DNA of 64,000 nucleotides from Clostridia bacterium (GTDB lineage: Bacteria > Bacillota > Clostridia > Christensenellales > UBA3700), in the NCBI GenBank assembly GCA_029068165.1, contig JAIEDA010000032.1, forward strand, positions 120,473 to 184,472. The letters are read 5' to 3'. Below are positions 27,130 through 35,961 of this stretch, one piece after another; position 1 is the first letter of the stretch; each line of letters begins with the position of its first letter. The notes beneath the pieces were generated by a model, which was not told the origin of the DNA, did no database searches, and saw only the letters and a list, made by a program, of their open reading frames with translations. A program made the position numbers and the translations under genes.

Positions 27130-27360
27130 ATGATACTTAACGACGTATGCAGAATTGTAGGCGAACAGCTCAATAAAAACGCGGAGAATATGACCGCTCA
27201 AACTTCGTTTAAAGAGGATCTCGGCGTAGATTCTTTGGACGTTGTGGAAATAGTTATGGCGCTTGAAGAGTTTTTCAACGTGGAAATAGACGACGACAAA
27301 GTGTTGCAATTCAACACCATAGGCGACGTAGTAAGTTATATCGAGAGTTTGAATAAATAA
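27130..27360 (+). CDS. acpP: Acyl carrier protein
   Basis: A 76-residue carrier protein with the phosphopantetheine site LGVDSLDVVEIVM (Ser35) and the normal four-helix length. The ATG at 27130 is chosen because GGAGG sits 8 bases upstream; an in-frame ATG at 27118 overlaps that ribosome site. It follows the phosphopantetheinyl transferase by 55 bases that contain the palindrome GCGAGCTCGC. No fatty acid synthesis genes are adjacent, so it may be dedicated to a local pathway or be the housekeeping ACP. Confidence 0.9.
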   Translation: MILNDVCRIVGEQLNKNAENMTAQTSFKEDLGVDSLDVVEIVMALEEFFNVEIDDDKVLQFNTIGDVVSYIESLNK

Positions 27361-27396
27361 GCTACGAAAAAAACAGCAGTTTTGTTTTGCGAATGA

Positions 27397-27435
27397 CGAG
27401 AGAGAAGCGTTTGCTCCTCTCTCGATTTTATTTTG
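27397..27435 (+). terminator. Terminator after acpP
   Basis: 12-bp stem CGAGAGAGAAGC/GCTCCTCTCTCG with one mismatch, followed by ATTTTATTTTG. Confidence 0.8.
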
Positions 27436-27500
27436 TCCTACAATGCGATAAGAATTACTCTATGTCGAAGATTAGCTTTCGTCAACGCTACGCTTAATAT

Positions 27501-27528
27501 AAAAAACGGAACGCAAAAGCGTTCCGTT
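27501..27528 (-). terminator. Terminator of the leuCDB operon
   Basis: Perfect 10-bp stem AACGGAACGC/GCGTTCCGTT with a 4-base loop. On the minus strand a run of T follows. Confidence 0.85.
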
Positions 27529-27567
27529 GCAATTCGCCTAAATTCGTAATTCGACAAGCGATTTAAT

Positions 27568-28632
27568 TTAAATATTCTTAATAATAAGTTCCGTCATTTC
27601 TCTAGTGCCGATTACTTTCTTGCCCTCTTCTTTTAGGTCGGCAGTCCTAGCTCCGCTATTGAGAGTTTTCTCGACGGCGTTTTCAATGGCTTCGCCTTCT
27701 TTGGAAAGGTTGAAAGCGTATTTGAGCATCATAGCGGCGGAAAGTATAGTAGCTATAGGATTGGCTATATCCTTGCCGGCAATGGACGGAGCTGAGCCGT
27801 GTATAGGTTCGTAAAGACCTCTAGTCGTTTCGTTGATAGAAGCGGACGGCAAAATACCTATGCTTCCCACGCATTGCGAAGCGAGGTCGGAAAGAATATC
27901 GCCGAAGAGGTTGCCGGTGACAACGACGTCAAACTGCGACGGTTCTCTAACTAATTGCATTGCCATATTATCGACGAGTACGTCCTCGAGAATAACGTCG
28001 GGGTAGTCCTCGTGAATTTCGTGGACGACTTTTCTCCATACGCCGGAAGTCTTGAGTACGTTGGCTTTATCTACTGACGAAACTTTACCTCTTCTTTTTT
28101 GAGCAAGCTCGAAAGCCGTGCGGCAAATTCTCTCTATTTCCAACTCGCCGTACGCCATAACGTCGTAGCCTTCGCGTCCCATTTTACCGTCTCTTACGCC
28201 CTTTTCGCCAAAGTAAATGCCGCCGATAAGTTCTCTTACGACCATTATATCTATGCTCTTAGGATTCTTGAGCGGGCATACGTTTGCAAGCGCGTCAAAC
28301 ATTTTTGCGGGGCGGAGATTTGCGTACAGTTCCATTGCTTTTCTTACGCCGAGCAAAGCTCTCTCGGGTCTTAATTCGTAGGGTAGATTATCGTACTGAG
28401 GACCGCCTACCGCGCCGAGCAAAACGCTATCGCTTGCAAGACAAATATCCAAGCTTTCCTTGGGGAGCGGTTCGCCGTATTTATCGTACGCGCATCCTCC
28501 GCAAACGCTTTCGGTGAAGTTGAACTTGCGATTAAATCTCTCGCCGATTTTGGTCAAGACGTCAATAGCGGAGTTTGTAACTTCCGGTCCTATGCCGTCG
28601 CCTTTGATTACAGCTATATTATAAGTATTCAT
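27568..28632 (-). CDS. leuB: 3-isopropylmalate dehydrogenase
   Basis: A 354-residue decarboxylating dehydrogenase. It has IAVIKGDGIGPEV, the substrate arginines in LRPERALLGVRKAMELYANLRP, and VTGNLFGDILSDLASQ with GSAPSIAGKDIANPIA for metal and NAD binding. It converts 3-isopropylmalate to 2-oxoisocaproate in leucine synthesis. It is the last gene of leuC-leuD-leuB, 15 bases after leuD. A strong terminator follows. Confidence 0.97.
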   Translation of the reverse strand: MNTYNIAVIKGDGIGPEVTNSAIDVLTKIGERFNRKFNFTESVCGGCAYDKYGEPLPKESLDICLASDSVLLGAVGGPQYDNLPYELRPERALLGVRKAMELYANLRPAKMFDALANVCPLKNPKSIDIMVVRELIGGIYFGEKGVRDGKMGREGYDVMAYGELEIERICRTAFELAQKRRGKVSSVDKANVLKTSGVWRKVVHEIHEDYPDVILEDVLVDNMAMQLVREPSQFDVVVTGNLFGDILSDLASQCVGSIGILPSASINETTRGLYEPIHGSAPSIAGKDIANPIATILSAAMMLKYAFNLSKEGEAIENAVEKTLNSGARTADLKEEGKKVIGTREMTELIIKNI

Positions 28633-28647
28633 ACTTTGTTCTCCTAA

Positions 28648-29136
28648 TTAAAACTTATTGGCTTTGATAGCGTTTATAAGTCCGCCGCATTCAATGATGT
28701 TTTGGATAAACTGCGGGAAAGGTTTAGCTTGATAGCTTGCGCCCGTCGTCTCGTTTTTAATTTCGCCGCTATTCACGTTTACGCTTACCGTATCGCCGTC
28801 GTTGATGCCGTCGACAGCTTCGGGACATTCGAGAATATAGAGCCCGATATTCAGCGCGTTGCGGTAGAAAATTCTCGCAAACGATTTAGCTATTACGATA
28901 GAAACTCCGCAGCCTTTGATAGCGAGGGGAGCGTGTTCTCTAGAAGAGCCGCATCCGAAGTTTTTGCCGGCGACGATAATATCGCCTTTTTTCACTTGCG
29001 AATAAAATTCAGGATTGGTATATTCCATACAGTGTTTAGCCAATTCTTTCTCGTCGAAAGTGGAAAGATAGGTTGCGGGAACTATTACGTCCGTATCTAT
29101 GTCGTTGCCGAATTTGTATACTTTGCCTTTTATCAT
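28648..29136 (-). CDS. leuD: 3-isopropylmalate dehydratase small subunit
   Basis: A 162-residue swivelling-domain subunit of the short type. [16 protein letters not shown] and [11 protein letters not shown] are the family signatures. It pairs with LeuC to isomerise 2- to 3-isopropylmalate. It begins 2 bases after the leuC stop, implying coupled translation. Confidence 0.97.
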   Translation of the reverse strand: MIKGKVYKFGNDIDTDVIVPATYLSTFDEKELAKHCMEYTNPEFYSQVKKGDIIVAGKNFGCGSSREHAPLAIKGCGVSIVIAKSFARIFYRNALNIGLYILECPEAVDGINDGDTVSVNVNSGEIKNETTGASYQAKPFPQFIQNIIECGGLINAIKANKF

Positions 29137-29138
29137 AA

Positions 29139-30422
29139 TTACACCTCCAATTTGCTCTCGCAGGTAAGTTTGCCGGCGATAGCGCTTGCCATAGCCGTAG
29201 CGGGGGAAGCGAGATAGATATAGCTGTCTTTTGCGCCCATTCTACCAATAAAGTTACGGTTGGTCGTCGTGACTGCAACTTCGCCCGACGCAAGTATTCC
29301 CATGTGACCGCCAAGACACGGTCCGCAAGTCGGGGTAGATACTATTGCGCCGCCCTCGATAAAGGTCTTTACGTAGCCTTTCTCGATTGCTTCAAGATAT
29401 ATCTTGTTGGTTGCGGGGATGATTATCGTACGCACGTTGGGGTTGACTTTGCGTCCTTTTAGAACTCTCGCCGCTTGCTCAAGGTCGGAAATTCTTCCGT
29501 TCGTGCAAGAACCTATTATGACTTGATCGATTACTATATCTTCCTTGACGTCCTCGACGAACTTAGTATTTGACGGCAAGTGCGGGAACGCAACCGTCGG
29601 CTTGATGCTTGCAAGGTCGATATTTATCACTTGTTCGTACGCGCTGTCGTCGCCGGCGCTCATTTGCTCGAAAGTCTTGCCGCAAGTTTGTTTGACGTAC
29701 TTATTCGTAATATCGTCGACGGGGAATACGCCGTTTTTAGCTCCGCATTCAATAGCCATATTACAAATCGTAAACCTATCGTCCATCGTCATATATTTTA
29801 CGCCTTCGCCCGCAAACTCTATAGATTTATAGAGCGCGCCGTCCACGCCGATAAGACCGATTATATATAAAATTACGTCCTTGCCCGAAATGGATTTGTC
29901 AGGCTTGCCTATAAGGTTGAACTTGATAGCTGACGGAACTTTAAGCCAAAATTTGCCCGAGAGCATAATGCCTGCTATATCGGTGCTTCCCACTCCCGTG
30001 GAAAACGCTCCGAGCGCGCCGTAAGTACAGGTATGCGAATCGGCGCCAATAATGATTGAGTAGGGCTTTGCAATACCTTTTTCGGGGATAAGCGCGTGTT
30101 CGATACCCATAGCGCCTACGTCAAAGAAATTCTTGACCCCCTCTTTTTTGGCAAAAGCGCGCACGCATTTGCATTGCTCGGCGGATTGAATATCCCTGTT
30201 CGGGGTAAAGTGGTCCAGTACGAACGCAACCTTGTCTGCGTCGTAAAGCTTGCCGCCGCTCTTGTTGAATACGTCAATAGCTACCGGCGCGGTAACGTCG
30301 TTTGACATAGCGGTGTCGACTTCAACGAGGGTGAGCGTGCCTGCCGAAAGTTTTTCGCAAGCTTCGTCCTCGCTTAGACCGAGTTTTTTAGCTAGAATTT
30401 GCGCTGTCATCGTCAATTTCAT
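29139..30422 (-). CDS. leuC: 3-isopropylmalate dehydratase large subunit
   Basis: A 427-residue aconitase-family subunit of the shorter (archaeal/clostridial, HacA-like) type. It has [20 protein letters not shown] and the [4Fe-4S] cysteines in IGSCTNGR and [17 protein letters not shown] precedes the ATG. No leuA, T-box or leader peptide is seen in the 76 bases upstream, so the operon may be read from the preceding secreted-protein gene or from a weak local promoter. Confidence 0.96.
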   Translation of the reverse strand: MKLTMTAQILAKKLGLSEDEACEKLSAGTLTLVEVDTAMSNDVTAPVAIDVFNKSGGKLYDADKVAFVLDHFTPNRDIQSAEQCKCVRAFAKKEGVKNFFDVGAMGIEHALIPEKGIAKPYSIIIGADSHTCTYGALGAFSTGVGSTDIAGIMLSGKFWLKVPSAIKFNLIGKPDKSISGKDVILYIIGLIGVDGALYKSIEFAGEGVKYMTMDDRFTICNMAIECGAKNGVFPVDDITNKYVKQTCGKTFEQMSAGDDSAYEQVINIDLASIKPTVAFPHLPSNTKFVEDVKEDIVIDQVIIGSCTNGRISDLEQAARVLKGRKVNPNVRTIIIPATNKIYLEAIEKGYVKTFIEGGAIVSTPTCGPCLGGHMGILASGEVAVTTTNRNFIGRMGAKDSYIYLASPATAMASAIAGKLTCESKLEV

Positions 30423-30498
30423 AGCAAAACCTCCTATAAATAAAAAAATGATTATCTAAATAAATTGTTTAATCGAAAACTCAACGAATTGCTATTCT

Positions 30499-32226
30499 TT
30501 AAATTTTATATGAGAGTTTTCTTTTCCTGATTACGACCAAAATAATCGTGACGATCACTATTGCAACTACGACCGTAGGAATGGTGATAGCCAAAGCGAT
30601 TTGCCAAGAGGTAAGACCCTCGGGCTGCACGTTTATGGTCTTGACGTATGCGACTTTATTTTCGTAAATAATAGCCGTCCACTCACTGTTTTTGTCAAAC
30701 TTGTTCTTGAGATAAACCTGCGTGCCCTCGCTTACTTCGGCAACTATTGCGCTGTCCTCGAGCGGTAGGGAATATATTTTTACGTATTCGCCCAAGTTGT
30801 GCTCAGTAAGTTTTGCGGTCTTGGAAAGGTCGGGAGCATGAAGCTGAGTGTACGGAGAAACGTTGAGCGCTCTTACGTAGCCGTATACGACTTCGTTGTT
30901 CTCAAGATAGCCGACTTTGTACCAACCCCACGAGAAATCGCCGTCGCTTCCCACGTCGTTTATGACGACGAGTTGGTCGTATATCGTCGAGTACTTGAGC
31001 GGTTTGTTTATTTCTTTATCCTCGGTCGGGTATTTATAGATAGGCGTTTCTGGATGAAGCGGCTGCGCGTAAATACCTATTGACGGAGTAGAGTCGGCAG
31101 GACAAAGCGTAACGTCCGACTGCTTTTTGATATATCCGAATATAGCTTTTCCCAAAGTTTCGTCGTAGAAGTAAACGTAATAGAAATCTCCGCTTTCGGT
31201 GAGGACGAGTATATATTCGTTCGCGGGAAGCGTAGCCAAAGTTTGCAAGTGTTTGGGCGAAGAATAGAGGATTATCGAAGAAGCCGTCTTGTATACCGCT
31301 ATTTCTTCAAACTCCGTAGGATGAACGTATTTCGTCTTGTCGAAAGTGCTGTAGTAGTTGAGCGCGCCGTCCTCGTACGAATAGACGTTGACTGCGTTGA
31401 GGTCGGACTTCACATATACCCAATGACGAGCCGTTGCTTGCTCGTAGCCTACGCTAATGCGGCTGTTTGCGTCTACGCCCGTTTCAAGCGCAAGTTGAAA
31501 ACTTCCGTCTTGAGCGTTGTAGGAATAGACTCCCGTTTCGTCGGCGACAAGTAGCGCACCGTCCACTATCGTAAGGTCGGTGTAATTTCCCGTCTTGACG
31601 AGGAATTCGTCTAAGTTTTCAATATCGTCGAGCGACTGCATAGTAATTTTATAAAAGTCGCCGTCAACCAACGCGTAAAGTATGCGGTTGACTTCGTCTT
31701 CGGTAACTGCAAATTTTTCTACGTTTGAGAAAAGTCCGCCTGAAGTGTAAAGCGTGTTTATGTCAACGTTTTCAATTTCAAACGAGCGGATATAAGCGTT
31801 GTCGCTGACGTAAAATTCGCCGTTTTCGTCGCTATAGAGCGCAATGAGTTTGCTCGTGCGCAAGTTGCTGTTCGTATAACCCACTTTGTCAATGCCGCGT
31901 TCGTCGTAAGAATAGACGAACAAAAGCGAATCGCCGCCTTTTTTAGCAATCGCAACGATATGCTTCGAATCCATTGCGAGAGATACGAATTTGTCGAAAC
32001 TTTGAGTTTCTAAGTAAGAGAAAACCGTGTTGTTTTTAGCTACGCATACCGTTTTGCCGTTGGTGTAGGCGAAATCTTCGCCGCAAGACGCGAGCAACGA
32101 GTCGTCGTTTAGATTAACGATAACGTCTACGTTTTCGGCAGCGGCGCTCTCGGGTATTTGAGCGGAGAGTACCGCCAAGCATATACAGCAAATAAACAGT
32201 ACGCTTGCAAGTAAAATCCTTTTCAT
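30499..32226 (-). CDS. Secreted, C-terminally anchored protein with propeller-like and SH3-like parts
   Basis: A 575-residue exported protein. The signal peptide is MKRILLASVLFICCICLAVL ending near AAA-E. Residues about 40-310 are repetitive beta strands with Tyr/Asp patterns, suggestive of a beta-propeller. Two SH3-like segments follow (IYAQPLHPETPIYKYP ...; KIYSLPLEDSAIVAEV ...). A single membrane helix near the end (IPTVVVAIVIVTIILVV) precedes a basic tail, giving a type I topology. No family name is recognised; cell-wall binding is inferred. The ATG at 32226 is preferred over one 18 bases upstream because a TATAAT lies between them. Confidence 0.75.
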   Translation of the reverse strand: MKRILLASVLFICCICLAVLSAQIPESAAAENVDVIVNLNDDSLLASCGEDFAYTNGKTVCVAKNNTVFSYLETQSFDKFVSLAMDSKHIVAIAKKGGDSLLFVYSYDERGIDKVGYTNSNLRTSKLIALYSDENGEFYVSDNAYIRSFEIENVDINTLYTSGGLFSNVEKFAVTEDEVNRILYALVDGDFYKITMQSLDDIENLDEFLVKTGNYTDLTIVDGALLVADETGVYSYNAQDGSFQLALETGVDANSRISVGYEQATARHWVYVKSDLNAVNVYSYEDGALNYYSTFDKTKYVHPTEFEEIAVYKTASSIILYSSPKHLQTLATLPANEYILVLTESGDFYYVYFYDETLGKAIFGYIKKQSDVTLCPADSTPSIGIYAQPLHPETPIYKYPTEDKEINKPLKYSTIYDQLVVINDVGSDGDFSWGWYKVGYLENNEVVYGYVRALNVSPYTQLHAPDLSKTAKLTEHNLGEYVKIYSLPLEDSAIVAEVSEGTQVYLKNKFDKNSEWTAIIYENKVAYVKTINVQPEGLTSWQIALAITIPTVVVAIVIVTIILVVIRKRKLSYKI

Positions 32227-32232
32227 AAAAGT

Positions 32233-32238
32233 ATTATA
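32233..32238 (-). promoter_or_regulatory. Extended -10 box giving a leaderless mRNA
   Basis: TATAAT preceded by TG plus one base on the minus strand, 6 bases before the ATG at 32226. No good -35 is seen (TTTAAT at 17 bases), as is common with extended -10 promoters. Confidence 0.6.
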
Positions 32239-32302
32239 ACACATAAAAACAAAAAATTAAAGCAAAAATTATATGCGCGTAAATAATTATAACCGAGAAA
32301 GA

Positions 32303-32331
32303 TTGAATATCGGCAAAAAATGTGCTAAAAT
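32303..32331 (+). promoter_or_regulatory. Promoter of the alpha-CTD/WG protein gene
   Basis: TTGAAT, 17-base spacer, TAAAAT with an upstream TG (extended -10). The leader is about 25 bases. Confidence 0.65.
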
Positions 32332-32362
32332 AAACTTGCAAATATATTCTAACGGGTAAAGA

Positions 32363-33433
32363 ATGTCAAAAGGAAAGTTTCATCACAATAAAAACAAAAG
32401 TAAAGTTCTCTCCGGCGAAGAGAAGTTGGAGTTGGCGGCGTCGCTCAACGCAAACGCTAAGAAAGAGGACCTTTTAAGACCTATAGAGGATTTGAATTTA
32501 AGCGAAAACACGTTCAACGCGCTCAAAGCGGGCAGGGTAGAAAACCTTGCCGACCTTGCGTGCCGCAGTTTTTCGCAAATGTTTAAGATACAAAATATCG
32601 GCAAGAGGAACTGTATTGAGATTTCCAACGCGTTGAAGAAGTTTGGCGCGGATTTCGCCAAAGAAGCGCCTCAAGAAAATAAAGAACAGCGAAACGACGG
32701 CAGGGCGAAAAAAGACGACAATTCTCAAGACGTCAAGTCCAAAAACGGCTCTGGCGATAGAAATAGGAACGCTCAATCAAGCGCAAACAACGATAGAAAT
32801 AGACGTAACGATAACGTAGATAGAAACCAAAATCGCAACAAAAACGATCGAAACGCAAGAGGCGATAGAAACGGCGAGAGGTTCGACCGCCGCGAGGATT
32901 CTAAGAATAAAAACAAAAACAAGGGCGAAAACGCTCAGCTCAACGATTATCTTTCAAGGTTGTACGCGGGATTAAGTATGTCGGAAATACTTATGGGCAA
33001 AAGACAGCGTCCTGCGGTAGAAAAGATTGAACGTCCTCCGCTTACCGAAACCAGCCTCGTCAAGTTTTGCCGCAAAGGCAAGTGGGGATATAAAGACTGG
33101 AAAGGAAACGTAATCGTTCCGCCGCAATACGACGAAGCGTTCGGTTTTTCCGAAGAGCGCGGTTGCGTGGAAATGGAAGGAAAACTGGGCTATATCGATA
33201 GAAAAAACAATCTAGTAATTGAGTATAAATACGACAGCGCTACCTCGTTCAGCGAAGGACTTGCTTCCGTGACGATAGGCGAGAAGAGCGGCTATATAGA
33301 CTCGGACGGAAATCAAGTAATCGACTTTATCTACGACGTAGCTACGCCGTTTTACGACGGAAAAGCAATCGTAAGAGCTGACGATAGATGGGGAGTTTTG
33401 AGTAGGGAAAATCTAAGTGTGTTTTGGAGATAA
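32363..33433 (+). CDS. RNA polymerase alpha-CTD-like domain joined to WG repeats
   Basis: A 356-residue protein of unusual build. Residues 39-97 (RPIEDLNLSENTFNALKAG ... LFKIQNIGKRNCIEI-like) match the helix-hairpin-helix core of the RNA polymerase alpha C-terminal domain. Residues about 103-190 are a disordered tract of Asn, Arg, Asp and Lys. Residues 226-355 form three to four WG-type beta repeats (GKWGYKDWKGNVIVPPQYDE; KLGYIDRKNNLVIEYKYD; KSGYIDSDGNQVIDFIYD). The alpha-CTD fold binds DNA and regulators, while WG repeats are of unknown binding function. I know of no named protein with this layout. It precedes the cytidine deaminase homologue by 19 bases. Confidence 0.8.
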   Translation: MSKGKFHHNKNKSKVLSGEEKLELAASLNANAKKEDLLRPIEDLNLSENTFNALKAGRVENLADLACRSFSQMFKIQNIGKRNCIEISNALKKFGADFAKEAPQENKEQRNDGRAKKDDNSQDVKSKNGSGDRNRNAQSSANNDRNRRNDNVDRNQNRNKNDRNARGDRNGERFDRREDSKNKNKNKGENAQLNDYLSRLYAGLSMSEILMGKRQRPAVEKIERPPLTETSLVKFCRKGKWGYKDWKGNVIVPPQYDEAFGFSEERGCVEMEGKLGYIDRKNNLVIEYKYDSATSFSEGLASVTIGEKSGYIDSDGNQVIDFIYDVATPFYDGKAIVRADDRWGVLSRENLSVFWR

Positions 33434-33452
33434 CGCATTTTAGGAGGAATAT

Positions 33453-33848
33453 ATGTTAAAACAAAGATTATTGGAAAACGCATTGCTCGTAATGAACAAC
33501 GCTCACGCGCCTTATTCGGGATATAAAATTGGTTGCGCGGTAATGGGCGAGAGCGGCAAAATTTACGTCGGTTGCAATATCGAAAACATAAGTTACGGCG
33601 CGACGATTTGCGCCGAGCAGGTCGCTATGGGCACGGCTATCGCAAGCAGCGAACACGGATTTATGTCAATGGCGATTGTAGGTTCGGGCGAGAATATGCC
33701 TTATCCTTGCGGTATTGTAAGACAGTTTATCAAAGAGTTTTGCAACGACTTGGTTATATACGTATCAAACTGCAAAGGCGACGTAGTAGAAACGAATATT
33801 AAGGAGCTTTATCCCGATAGTTTTACTATAAACTCGGCAATAAAATAG
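33453..33848 (+). CDS. cdd: Cytidine deaminase homologue lacking one zinc ligand
   Basis: A 131-residue protein with the length and order of homotetrameric cytidine deaminases: APYSGYKIGCAV, GCNIENISYGATICAEQ (zinc Cys53 and proton-shuttle Glu55) and PYPCGIVRQF. The last motif is normally PCGxCRQ. Here the third zinc ligand (Cys89 in Bacillus numbering) is Val, while Cys86 and Arg90-Gln91 remain. Either the enzyme is inactive, binds zinc differently, or acts on another substrate. AGGAGG precedes the ATG; the C-terminus is intact. Confidence 0.85.
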   Translation: MLKQRLLENALLVMNNAHAPYSGYKIGCAVMGESGKIYVGCNIENISYGATICAEQVAMGTAIASSEHGFMSMAIVGSGENMPYPCGIVRQFIKEFCNDLVIYVSNCKGDVVETNIKELYPDSFTINSAIK

Positions 33849-33896
33849 GCTATCAAGTCCAAAAGCATTTTTCCTATAGACTATCTAACTTCCTGC

Positions 33897-34130
33897 TCAA
33901 TTAGGCGGGCAGGTAAAGTAGTCGTCAACGCACAGTATTTCGTTGGCTTCTAATTCAAGGATGGCGCAAAGTTTTGCAAACGTATCCAAAGACGGTAATT
34001 TTTCGCACTTAACGTAGCAGGAAATTTGTTGCTGTCTAATTCCAAGTTTGTTAGCCAACTCCGTTTGAGTAAGTCCGCTTTGCTTTATTGCATCAGCAAT
34101 ATTAAGTCTAATTTTCTCAAGATATATCAT
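33897..34130 (-). CDS. XRE-family transcriptional regulator
   Basis: A 77-residue helix-turn-helix protein, essentially one Cro/C1-type domain: LTQTELANKLGIRQQQISCY is the HTH. The C-terminus is a short tail ending CVDDYFTCPPN with two cysteines. Its own upstream DNA has an inverted repeat (34151-34171) that may be its operator. Targets are unknown; the gene lies between cdd (convergent) and purF (same strand). Confidence 0.88.
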   Translation of the reverse strand: MIYLEKIRLNIADAIKQSGLTQTELANKLGIRQQQISCYVKCEKLPSLDTFAKLCAILELEANEILCVDDYFTCPPN

Positions 34131-34150
34131 TTTAGTGTCCTCTTTATAAT

Positions 34151-34171
34151 TTTACATCTTCTTGGTGTAAA
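34151..34171. promoter_or_regulatory. Inverted repeat upstream of the XRE gene, possible operator
   Basis: TTTACA and TGTAAA separated by 9 bases. The half TTACATCT recurs at 34181-34188. Confidence 0.4.
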
Positions 34172-34193
34172 TTTCTTGACTTACATCTAAAAA

Positions 34194-34224
34194 AATTCAG
34201 TTGGTTAGCGACGCTAACCAACTG
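34194..34224 (-). terminator. Terminator of purF
   Basis: 13-bp perfect stem CAGTTGGTTAGCG/CGCTAACCAACTG around a single base, followed on the minus strand by AATTTTTTT. Confidence 0.85.
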
Positions 34225-34275
34225 ATTCTATTTAACTTTTAGAAAATCCTTTTCGATTGTTATTTATCCGCCAAA

Positions 34276-35697
34276 TTAGTTTTGCTCAAAGATATTTTTG
34301 TCGGTTTTTTCGCCCGGCACTTTGCAGGGGTATTTTCCTGTAAAGCAAGCCTTACAAAAAGATACGGAAGAGTCGGGAGCGATTTTGTCGATAGTTTCTT
34401 TATCGAGGAAAGCAAGCGAATCCGCGCCTATCTTTATTCTAAGTTCTTCCAAGGTATAGTTGTTGCAAGCCAAGTCCTTTCTCGAAGGTATGTCCGTACC
34501 GAAGAAGCACGGATAGATAAACGGCGGAGAAGAGATTCTTATATGTACTTCTTTTGCGCCTGATTTTTTGAGAAGTTTTACAATGTTGGCTAGGGTAGTG
34601 CCTCTTACGATAGAGTCGTCTACCATAACTATTCTCTTGCCCTCTACGTTGCTCTTGAGAGTGTTGAGTTTGAGAGCAACGCTGCGTTCTCTCATCGCTT
34701 GAGTGGGTTGGATAAACGTTCTTCCGATGTATCTATTTTTGATAAGTCCTACGCCGTAAGGGATTCCGCTTGCGTGCGAATAGCCTATTGCGGCGGGTAG
34801 TCCGCTGTCGGGTACGCCGATTACCACGTCGGCGTCGACGGGAGCTTTTTTAGCAAGCATCTTACCGGCGTTCATTCTAGCCTCGTTTACGCTTTGATTG
34901 TCTATGACGCTATCGGGTCTTGCGGTGTAGATATGTTCGAAAATACAAAGCGCGCCTTTGTTGCCGCAGTATTTCGTGTTGGATACGATATTATCTTCAG
35001 TCACGATTACCATTTCGCCGGGGCGTACGTCTCTTACGAAGGTTGCGCCGATCGTTTCAAACGAACAGCTTTCGCTTGCGAAAATAACGTTGTCTTGAAG
35101 TTTGCCCATACAAAGCGGACGAATACCGTATTTATCTCTAACGGCAATAAGTTTTCTCGGGCTCATAATGAGAAGAGAAAACGCGCCTTGAAGCATAGGG
35201 AATACTTTTTCTACAGCTTCTTCAATGCTTGCCGATTTAAGTCTTTGGTTGGCGATAAGATAGGAAATTACTTCGCTGTCGCTCGTCGTGTGGAAAATAG
35301 CTCCTTTAGCCTCAAGCTTTTCTCTAAGCTCTTTTGCGTTGGTGATATTGCCGTTGTGCGAAACGGTTAGATTTCCTTTCGCATACTTTACGCTTATCGG
35401 TTGAGCGTTTTCCGCCGTGTTGTTGCCGGTGGTGGAGTATCTTACGTGACCGATGGCGATTTCGCCTTGCAAGTGCGCCAAGTTACTGTCGTTGAATACT
35501 TCGCTTACGAGTCCGAGATTTTTTACTAAAGTAATCTCTCTATCGCAGTTTACGGCAATTCCCGCCGCCTCTTGACCTCTATGCTGTAGGGCAAACAGTC
35601 CAAAATAAACTTGGTTGGCAATGTTGCCGAGTTTGGACTTATCGTATATGCCGAAAATACCGCATTCTTCTTTGATCACGTCAGACAAATTAGTCAT
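34276..35697 (-). CDS. purF: Amidophosphoribosyltransferase
   Basis: A 473-residue enzyme of the first purine step (PRPP plus glutamine to phosphoribosylamine). A short propeptide precedes the catalytic Cys in EECGIFGIYD. The glutaminase motifs GHVRYSTTG and SHNGNI and the PRPP loop VMVDDSIVRGTT are intact. CIFEHIYTARPDS and later cysteines fit the Fe-S-containing Bacillus type. The ATG at 35697 is preferred because GAGG sits 9 bases upstream; a GTG three codons earlier overlaps that site. It is a single gene here, without other pur genes. Confidence 0.95.
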   Translation of the reverse strand: MTNLSDVIKEECGIFGIYDKSKLGNIANQVYFGLFALQHRGQEAAGIAVNCDREITLVKNLGLVSEVFNDSNLAHLQGEIAIGHVRYSTTGNNTAENAQPISVKYAKGNLTVSHNGNITNAKELREKLEAKGAIFHTTSDSEVISYLIANQRLKSASIEEAVEKVFPMLQGAFSLLIMSPRKLIAVRDKYGIRPLCMGKLQDNVIFASESCSFETIGATFVRDVRPGEMVIVTEDNIVSNTKYCGNKGALCIFEHIYTARPDSVIDNQSVNEARMNAGKMLAKKAPVDADVVIGVPDSGLPAAIGYSHASGIPYGVGLIKNRYIGRTFIQPTQAMRERSVALKLNTLKSNVEGKRIVMVDDSIVRGTTLANIVKLLKKSGAKEVHIRISSPPFIYPCFFGTDIPSRKDLACNNYTLEELRIKIGADSLAFLDKETIDKIAPDSSVSFCKACFTGKYPCKVPGEKTDKNIFEQN

Positions 35698-35738
35698 TTT
35701 ACACACCTCGCTGTTTAAGTGTACACACGTACGCCTAT

Positions 35739-35767
35739 ATTATATCAAAATAAAAATACATAATCAA
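35739..35767 (-). promoter_or_regulatory. Promoter of purF
   Basis: On the minus strand TTGATT, 17-base spacer, TATAAT, about 40 bases before the ATG. The leader contains the palindrome GTGTACAC. No purine riboswitch is recognisable. Confidence 0.65.
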
Positions 35768-35880
35768 ACATATTTGTATACATTTTTTGGTAACGCGCGG
35801 GGTGAATTGAAATTTTATTTTTGCAAACTCCGCTTATGCGACTAGCGCGGGCTTAATTTTACGTGATAAGACAACAACTT

Positions 35881-35909
35881 AAAGACGGGAACGCTGTAGC
35901 GTTCCCGTC
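35881..35909 (-). terminator. Terminator of glnN
   Basis: Perfect 12-bp stem GACGGGAACGCT/AGCGTTCCCGTC with a 2-base loop; a short T run follows on the minus strand. Confidence 0.75.
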
Positions 35910-35961
35910 GATTGAAATTCTTTATTAACTATATATGAGTTTGTCAACGATGACTTTACGA

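Noticed and set aside
35720..35780. Purine riboswitch or PurR box before purF
   Set aside because: Neither the conserved aptamer core nor a PurBox pair could be found. Only a GTGTACAC palindrome is present.
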